From assembly GCA_041395625.1 (NCBI GenBank), contig JAWLAE010000008.1, positions 1-64,000 of the forward strand: 64,000 nt of DNA, in the 5' to 3' direction. Source of the DNA: CADEED01 sp041395625. Its GTDB lineage: Bacteria; Pseudomonadota; Gammaproteobacteria; Steroidobacterales; Steroidobacteraceae. The first letter of the stretch is position 1; each line of letters starts with the position of its first letter. Shown piece by piece: positions 58,628 to 64,000 of this stretch. Position numbers and translations under genes: made by a program. The notes under the pieces are model-generated. The model saw only the letters and a program-made list of their open reading frames with translations, was not told the origin of the DNA and ran no database searches.

Positions 58628-60133
58628 ATGGACACGATACTCGAAGGCATCTCGCTGTCGCTCACGATCCCGGCGATCCTCGCAATCATCGCCGGCATCA
58701 TCCTCGGGCAGATTCTCGGCGCCATTCCCGGCCTGACCGCGGCCATGGCCGTGGCATTGTTAGTGCCCTTCAGCCTGTACTTCGATCCGTGGGTCGGCAT
58801 CCCCATGATGCTCGCCATGTTCAAGGGCTCGCTGTTCGCCGGCGCGCTGCCCGCCATCCTGTTGAAGACGCCCGGCACACCGGCTGCGTCGGCCACCGTT
58901 TTCGACGGCTACCCGATGACCCAGGCCGGCCAGGGCATCAAAGCGATCAAGGTAGCGTTGTTAGCTTCGGTATTCGGCGACCTGTTCTCGACGCTGTGCC
59001 TCATCCTGGCCGCCGGCCTGCTCGCGTCCATCGCCATTAAATTTGGTCCGCCCGAGTACGTAGTCCTGACGCTGTTCGCGTTCATCGCGCTCCTGTCGCT
59101 GGATTCGGGGCGCGCGTGGAAGGGCGCGGTGGCGATACTGCTCGGCGTGATCATCGCCAACATTGGCCTCGACCCGATCACGGGCACCGAGCGACTGACC
59201 TTTGGCAACGCCGAGTTGTTCGATGGCATCGGTCTCATGCCCATGCTGATCGGCGTGCTCGCCGTGTCCGAGGTGTTCCTGCAGATGCAGCAGCCGCTGA
59301 AGGATCTGGCGCTGCGTGCCACGACGTTTTCGACCAAGCCGGAGGACAATCGCGTGTCGGCGGCGGAAGCACGCGAGCTGCTGCCGACGCTGCTGCGCTC
59401 GTCTGTCATCGGCACGGTCGTCGGCGCATTGCCCGGCCTTGGCGCCACCATCGCCGCGTTCCTGAGCTACAACGAAGCCAAGCGCACCTCGAAGAATCCC
59501 GAGACCTTCGGTCGCGGTTCGATCCATGGGGTGGCCGCACCCGAGGCGGGCGACAGCGCCGTGATCGGCGCCAACATGATCCCGCTGCTGGCTTTCGGCA
59601 TTCCCGGTGACGTCGCCGCGGCGTTGATACTCGGCGCCTTGTTGATTCAGGGCATCACGCCAGGGCCGATCGCGTTTCGCGACAATGTCGCGCCCATCTA
59701 CGCGATCTATTCCTCGATGGTGCTCGCGGGCCTCGTGAACTACGCCGTCGGTCGCTCGATCATTCCGCTGGTGCGGCACTTCATGCGTGTGCCGCGGCGG
59801 TTGTTATTCCCCGCAGTGCTGATCTTCGCCTCCGCCGGTGCTTATGCGATGCGCGGCTCGATGTTCGACGTGCAGCTCATGTTCGGCTTTGCCGTACTCG
59901 GCTGGCTGATGAGCAAGTTCGGCTTCCCGCCCGTGTCGCTGCTCCTCGGCTACATCCTCACGCCGATACTCGAGCGTGCCGCGCGTCAGAGCCTGATCCT
60001 GGCCGATGCCATGGGCGGCTGGCTACCCTTCGTGCGCGAGCGGCCGATACTGATCGGCCTGCTCGCCATCCTCGGTTTCCTGTCCGTCGTGATCTTCCGG
60101 CGACGCACCGGTATTGCACGAGGCGTGCCCTGA
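58628..60133 (+). CDS. Tripartite tricarboxylate transporter large subunit (TctA)
   Basis: The 501-residue permease has about 12 membrane helices and the TctA signatures GQILGAIPGLTAAMAVALLVP near the start, GTPAASATVFDGYP and GDSAVIGANMIPLLAFGIPG in the second half (duplicated fold). It starts 4 bases after tctB. It uses the proton or sodium gradient to import the ligand delivered by the Bug protein. It is followed by an exported flavoprotein gene, so the unit may import and process one compound. Confidence 0.93.
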   Translation: MDTILEGISLSLTIPAILAIIAGIILGQILGAIPGLTAAMAVALLVPFSLYFDPWVGIPMMLAMFKGSLFAGALPAILLKTPGTPAASATVFDGYPMTQAGQGIKAIKVALLASVFGDLFSTLCLILAAGLLASIAIKFGPPEYVVLTLFAFIALLSLDSGRAWKGAVAILLGVIIANIGLDPITGTERLTFGNAELFDGIGLMPMLIGVLAVSEVFLQMQQPLKDLALRATTFSTKPEDNRVSAAEARELLPTLLRSSVIGTVVGALPGLGATIAAFLSYNEAKRTSKNPETFGRGSIHGVAAPEAGDSAVIGANMIPLLAFGIPGDVAAALILGALLIQGITPGPIAFRDNVAPIYAIYSSMVLAGLVNYAVGRSIIPLVRHFMRVPRRLLFPAVLIFASAGAYAMRGSMFDVQLMFGFAVLGWLMSKFGFPPVSLLLGYILTPILERAARQSLILADAMGGWLPFVRERPILIGLLAILGFLSVVIFRRRTGIARGVP

Positions 60134-60161
60134 GCGGCGTAGTCCATTAGTATGCCGCAGC

Positions 60162-61670
60162 ATGCATCGTCGTAAATTCGTGGTCACCGCAGGTGCCCTG
60201 GCCGCCGCGTCGTCCCTGCCCGGCTGGACGCGCGTGCTCGAGGAGCGTGAGGCCACGCGCTGGGATTACATCATCGTCGGCGCCGGCACCGCCGGTCTGC
60301 CCGCAGCGATTTTTGCCTCGCGCCGCGGCGCACGCGTGTTGCTCGTCGATGCAGCCAACGACGTCGGCGGAACGCTGCATCTGGCCAATGGGCAAGTGAG
60401 CGCTGCCGGTACCCGGACACAAATCGCCAAAGGCATCCAGGACACACCGGACGATCACTACGCCGACATCGTGCGCCTGTCGCATGGTCTGGCCGATCGC
60501 AACGTCGCGCGGCTGACAGCCGACGAAGCGCCGCAGACCCTCAACTGGTTGTTAGACAATGGCCTCACACCGCTGGCCGATCACCCCGTCACCGGTGACT
60601 CGCCCGGCCGCAAGGCCTACCAGATCCCGCGCTACCTCTGGGGGCGCGAGGAAGGCCGCGCGCTACTGGCCGTCGTCCGTCGTGAACTCGCGCCGGAAGT
60701 GGCCAGCGGCCGCGTCGCCGTGCAGCTCGGTACGCGGGTTCGAGGCCTGATCGCATCAGCGAGCGGTACCGTCGAGGGTGTGCGCGCCGAGGTGGACGGC
60801 GCGAGCGTCGAGTTTCGTGGCCGACATGTGCTGCTAACAACCGGCGGCTACGCGATGAACCCCCAGCGGTTCGAGCAGCTCGCCGGCGTGCCGCCCTACG
60901 CAGGCACGTCGTATCCACATAGCCAGGGTGATGGCCTCGATCTGGCCGTATCCGTCGGTGGTTACCTACGTGGCCAGGAGCTGCATCGCTCCGGCACCGG
61001 CTCCATCCTGACGAGTGACGCGTTCCCCGCCAAAGTCTACGCGCGGTTCATCACCGTGCCGCAGACCCGCCAGCCGTGGGAGATCTGGGTGAACGATCGC
61101 GGCGAGCGCTTCGTTCGCGAAGACGAGCCACTGGTGGTGGCGCGTGAGCGTGCGCTGATCAAGCAGCCGGGTGTGCGCTACCGCATCGTGTTCGATCAGG
61201 CGATCCTCGATGCGGCGCCGGTCGGTATCCCCAACTGGACGCGAGAGAAGCTGCTCTCGCACTTCGAGTCGCACGCCATGTTCACGCGCGCCGCGACGCT
61301 GGAGGAGCTGGCGCGCCGCAACAGCATGAACACCGATGGCCTGGCCCGCACCGTGCAAGCCTACAATGCGGCGGTCGCGAAGCGCGGCGGCGACTCGTTA
61401 GGACGAGAGCATCTGCCGTTGCCGATCGTGAAGCCACCGTTCTACGCCATCACACATCTCGGCCATTCCGCCACGTCCTCAACCGGCGTGATGATCGATA
61501 AAGACCTGCGCGTATTGCGCGGCAATGGCGAGCCCGTGCCCAATTTGTATGCGGCCGGCGAGGTGTTGGGCAGCGGCGCGACACTAGGTGATGCCTTCGT
61601 GCCCGGCATGATGCTGACGCCGGCGCTCGTGCTGGGACGGCTGCTGGGCGAGCGGCTGCCGCTCGGCTGA
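60162..61670 (+). CDS. Exported FAD-dependent oxidoreductase (fumarate reductase/ketosteroid dehydrogenase type)
   Basis: The 502-residue protein starts with a twin-arginine-like leader (HRRKFVVTAGALAAASSLPG), chosen over an upstream in-frame ATG at 60114 inside tctA. FAD-binding motif YIIVGAGTAGLPAAIFAS (about 34-51) with E/D-type VDAAN, VGGTLHLANGQVSA and the C-terminal LYAAGEVLGSGATLGDAFVPGMMLTPAL match the FAD_binding_2 family of fumarate reductase and 3-ketosteroid-1-dehydrogenase. Tat export with a bound flavin is reasonable. It follows tctA by 28 bases and precedes an M24-type gene. Substrate uncertain; an unsaturated acid or ketosteroid is plausible. Confidence 0.86.
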   Translation: MHRRKFVVTAGALAAASSLPGWTRVLEEREATRWDYIIVGAGTAGLPAAIFASRRGARVLLVDAANDVGGTLHLANGQVSAAGTRTQIAKGIQDTPDDHYADIVRLSHGLADRNVARLTADEAPQTLNWLLDNGLTPLADHPVTGDSPGRKAYQIPRYLWGREEGRALLAVVRRELAPEVASGRVAVQLGTRVRGLIASASGTVEGVRAEVDGASVEFRGRHVLLTTGGYAMNPQRFEQLAGVPPYAGTSYPHSQGDGLDLAVSVGGYLRGQELHRSGTGSILTSDAFPAKVYARFITVPQTRQPWEIWVNDRGERFVREDEPLVVARERALIKQPGVRYRIVFDQAILDAAPVGIPNWTREKLLSHFESHAMFTRAATLEELARRNSMNTDGLARTVQAYNAAVAKRGGDSLGREHLPLPIVKPPFYAITHLGHSATSSTGVMIDKDLRVLRGNGEPVPNLYAAGEVLGSGATLGDAFVPGMMLTPALVLGRLLGERLPLG

Positions 61671-61719
61671 CAAGCTACACATCTTCGGGACGCAGCAGTT
61701 CGCTGCATAAGGAGCTCCA

Positions 61720-63105
61720 ATGACCGATCGACGAACCGTCCTGACCGCGCTCCTTGCCGGGGCGGCGACGCGCGTCGGTGCTGACACCACCGACGTGGCA
61801 GTGGCTGACTGCACGACCAGAGCCGCACCGCCCAACGTCGATTTTCTGGCCACGGAGCCGCTCTTGAACATCGAGCGCGCGCGCTACTTCATGCGACGCG
61901 ACGATGTGGACGCGCTGATCGTCACCGATCCAGCCAATGTATTTTATGCCACTAACCAGTGGCCAGCGCTCGACCGCATGGGCTTTCGCCACTCCACCTT
62001 TGCGATCGTGCCGCGTGATCCCCAGCGACCACTCACGCTCGTGATGCAGGGCTTTCTACTCTACTACCGCTACGCAGACGAAGTGGACCTGCCCGACCGG
62101 ATGCTGTTTCCCTACTCCGAGCCGGCGGCCGTCGCGGCCCCCGCCAGCGGCGGTGTCGAGACCGACCCACCTGCCACGCCGATTCGCATGCACCGCGTGC
62201 TCGCCGAGTCGCTGCTGACACCGCGCGAGCGACGGCGCCGTGCCGTAGCGGACGCCGCGCAGCCCGTGTCTGCCGGCGCCGATTGGGCGCTGTTGAAGGC
62301 CGTGAGGTCCCTCCAGCTGGAGGGCAAGACCATCGCGACCGACAACCCTGTGATCGACGCGACACTCACGCGACGCGGTTGCAAGGCTACATTTCGTGCG
62401 GGCGAGGATCTGATCCGCTGGACGCGGCTCGAGAAAACCCCCGCCGAAATCCGCCTGATGAAGATCGCCGCGCGCCACAACGTCGAGGCCGCGATGGCAA
62501 CCGCACACGCCGCTCGTTCCGCCGGCACCACCCGCGCACTGCGCGCACGCTACTTCGAGGAGTGCGGCCGGCGCGGCAATCAGCCGCTGTTCATCGTGAT
62601 CAACGGTTCATCATCCGAACGTTTCGATGAGCCGATCGAGGATGGCATGGCCTTCAGCATCGACTGCGTCAGTACCTTCTTGCACTATCACGGCGACTTC
62701 GCGCGCACCATCATGATCGGCGAGCCGCACGCCATGATGCGCCGCTGTACCGCCGCGATTCACACTGCCTGGCAGGATATCCGCTCGCAGCTGCGGCCCG
62801 GCCTGTCGTTTCCCGATGTGCAGCGACTCGGGCGCGAGTCACTGAAGAAACAGGGCGCCGACTTCAGCGTCAGCTTCCGCCCGCATAGCGTCGGGCTTTA
62901 TCACTCCGATCACCCGCAGCCCAGCCTAACGACCGGCCGGAGCGTCGAAGGCCTGACATTGGTCGAGAACATGGTCCTGAGCGTCGACTGCCCGGTACTC
63001 GATACCGGCATCGGCGGTACGGCACATCTCGAGGATCTCGTGCTGATCGGCCCCACCGGCGCGACGCCGCTGCACGATGTCCCGCCCAACGTCGTGATTG
63101 TCTGA
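61720..63105 (+). CDS. Exported M24-family (Xaa-Pro aminopeptidase/creatinase fold) protein with altered metal site
   Basis: The 461-residue protein starts at ATG 61720 after AAGGAGC. The leader DRRTVLTALLAGAATRV looks Tat- or Sec-like. The N-terminal creatinase domain (VDALIVTDPANVFYATN) is followed by the pita-bread domain. Ligands: Asp in FSIDCVS, Asp in HGDFART (11 apart), His in RPHSVGLYHSDHP and Glu in HLEDLVLI. The fourth ligand, Glu in most M24 enzymes, is Asp (VLSVDCPVLD). It may therefore be a hydrolase with different metal use or a non-peptidase (creatinase-like) enzyme. It lies 49 bases after the flavoprotein gene. Confidence 0.85.
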   Translation: MTDRRTVLTALLAGAATRVGADTTDVAVADCTTRAAPPNVDFLATEPLLNIERARYFMRRDDVDALIVTDPANVFYATNQWPALDRMGFRHSTFAIVPRDPQRPLTLVMQGFLLYYRYADEVDLPDRMLFPYSEPAAVAAPASGGVETDPPATPIRMHRVLAESLLTPRERRRRAVADAAQPVSAGADWALLKAVRSLQLEGKTIATDNPVIDATLTRRGCKATFRAGEDLIRWTRLEKTPAEIRLMKIAARHNVEAAMATAHAARSAGTTRALRARYFEECGRRGNQPLFIVINGSSSERFDEPIEDGMAFSIDCVSTFLHYHGDFARTIMIGEPHAMMRRCTAAIHTAWQDIRSQLRPGLSFPDVQRLGRESLKKQGADFSVSFRPHSVGLYHSDHPQPSLTTGRSVEGLTLVENMVLSVDCPVLDTGIGGTAHLEDLVLIGPTGATPLHDVPPNVVIV

Positions 63106-63268
63106 ACTGAGTACCGACGGCGCGCGACTACGTGCCCCGGTGGCTGAGCAGCGCATCGTCGATAACCAACGTAGTTCGCATAGGCATCAGTTTACAGTGT
63201 CCGGATCGGTCAGGTTCAGCAGTAACCGTCCCCAGGCTGCGCGCGCGCTGCTTATCGTCACCGCGCAG

Positions 63269-64000
63269 CTATTGCCAACGCCATCGGCTGCGCTTCGCGA
63301 GATAGTCGTCCAGCCCCGAGCGCGCCAGCACACTCGCGAGTGCCTGTTGCGCACTGCGCACCACTGTGTCCTGACGCAGGCGTAGGTGACTACCGTCCCT
63401 AACGACCAATTCGCCATCCACGTAGACGTCACGCACCGCCCAGGGGTCGTTCGAGTAGACGAGATTCGAGATGATCGTCTGCGCAGGCGCGAGCGCCGGC
63501 CGATCGATGTCGATGACGATCAAGTCGGCGCGCTTGCCGGACTCGAGTGACCCGATCTCGTTCTCCATATGCAGCGCCGCCGCTCCGCCGCGCGTCAGTA
63601 GCTCGAGCGCGAGTTCCGCGGAGCCAAAACTTGCCTGCTCGAGTTGCTGCTTCTGAAAAAGCAGAGCCATCTTCGCCGATTCCCACAGGTTCTGGCTGTT
63701 GTTAGTCGAGGCACCGTCGACACCCACGCCGACGCGCACACCGGCGGACAGCAGTTGCGACAGCCGGGCGATGCCCGAGGCGTAGTAGGCGTTCGACACT
63801 GGATTGTGCGACAGGCCCGTGCCACGCTCCGCCAGCACGCCGATCTCCTGATCATCCAGCCAGATGGCGTGGGCCAGCAGCGTCTTGGGGCCCAGCACAC
63901 CCAGACGTTCCAATTCCGTGATACTGCCGTGACCAAAGCGTCGGCGGCTCTCGTCCCGTTCGTCCTGAGAGCTCGCCGCGTGCATCGTGAAAAGCGACCC
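63269..64000 (-). CDS. Amidohydrolase-family deaminase, N-terminal part outside window
   Basis: The frame stays open to base 64000, so the gene continues off-window. The visible 243 residues belong to the SsnA/TrzN-like amidohydrolases (S-adenosylhomocysteine deaminase, guanine deaminase and relatives). LLAHAIWLDDQEI and LSHNPVSNAYYASGIA contain His ligands; VGVGVDGASTNNSQN holds the metal-binding Asp (normally GTDG); the C-terminal beta-sandwich has SLESGKRADLIVIDID. It is convergent with the M24 gene. The substrate may be a nucleobase, guanidine or other amide; the ttt-linked cluster suggests catabolism. Confidence 0.88.
   Translation of the reverse strand, partial: GSLFTMHAASSQDERDESRRRFGHGSITELERLGVLGPKTLLAHAIWLDDQEIGVLAERGTGLSHNPVSNAYYASGIARLSQLLSAGVRVGVGVDGASTNNSQNLWESAKMALLFQKQQLEQASFGSAELALELLTRGGAAALHMENEIGSLESGKRADLIVIDIDRPALAPAQTIISNLVYSNDPWAVRDVYVDGELVVRDGSHLRLRQDTVVRSAQQALASVLARSGLDDYLAKRSRWRWQ

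Noticed and set aside
1..64000. CRISPR arrays, tRNA or rRNA genes, insertion sequences
   Set aside because: No regularly spaced repeats, cloverleaf-like sequences, rRNA motifs, transposase genes or IS ends were recognised by reading; a tRNAscan or ISfinder run would settle this.

Overview
This window looks like a chromosomal segment of a GC-rich gammaproteobacterium, probably close to Steroidobacteraceae, Nevskiales or Xanthomonadales. The evidence is the gene order ntrX-ntrY-DUF4390-rsmB-fmt-def / LysM-dprA-smg-topA, a three-gene pntAA-pntAB-pntB transhydrogenase, a DUF3106 sigma/anti-sigma cluster, and many secreted serine peptidases and TonB-free exported enzymes. This placement is inferred from gene content and order, not from a database search. 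No insertion sequence, prophage, CRISPR array, tRNA or rRNA was recognised.

Layout. Bases 1-4529 hold a one-directional locus: a CHAT (caspase-like) protease fragment, a small secreted protein, a subtilisin-like peptidase, an ECF-type sigma factor and a membrane anti-sigma-like protein. Bases 4526-7160 (minus) hold HNH endonuclease, CobW GTPase and a FEN-type 5' nuclease. Bases 7284-10107 hold the transhydrogenase. Bases 10117-11873 (minus) hold a second sigma/anti-sigma unit ending in DUF3106. Then come priA, with a DnaA-box cluster in its leader, an EF-hand protein, argS, a SPOR protein, a YghU-like GST, an esterase, two exported SDRs, a methyltransferase and an aldo/keto reductase. Bases 23756-30772 (minus) are a heavy-metal RND efflux operon. 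A c-di-GMP-I riboswitch (about 31009-31097) precedes an Ig/FN3 lipoprotein. The housekeeping block follows at 31967-44692, then an 1087-residue secreted subtilase.

The most unusual region is 48240-54308 (minus). It is a tight four-gene unit encoding a TackOD1-like zinc protein with a degenerate GGDEF domain, a processive GT2 glycan synthase, a TolC-like outer membrane protein fused to a TIM-barrel hydrolase-like domain, and an HlyD-type membrane fusion protein. Together these would make a complete inner-to-outer-membrane polysaccharide synthesis, export and trimming machine. It is only partly like known synthase-dependent systems. After it come a lipoprotein, a class II Fic protein with a perfect operator dyad, a VapBC-type toxin-antitoxin pair with its own operator, and a catabolic-looking cluster (Ttt transporter CBA, exported flavoprotein, exported M24-family protein, amidohydrolase cut by the window end).

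Cross-cutting signals. The heptamer CTAACAA/TTGTTAG is strongly over-represented across the window in several reading frames. Cyclic-di-GMP themes recur (riboswitch, degenerate GGDEF, GT2). Several enzymes lack a family hallmark residue: NtrX-like without GAFTGA, subtilase without the oxyanion Asn, M24 with Asp for Glu, GGDEF as AEGEW.
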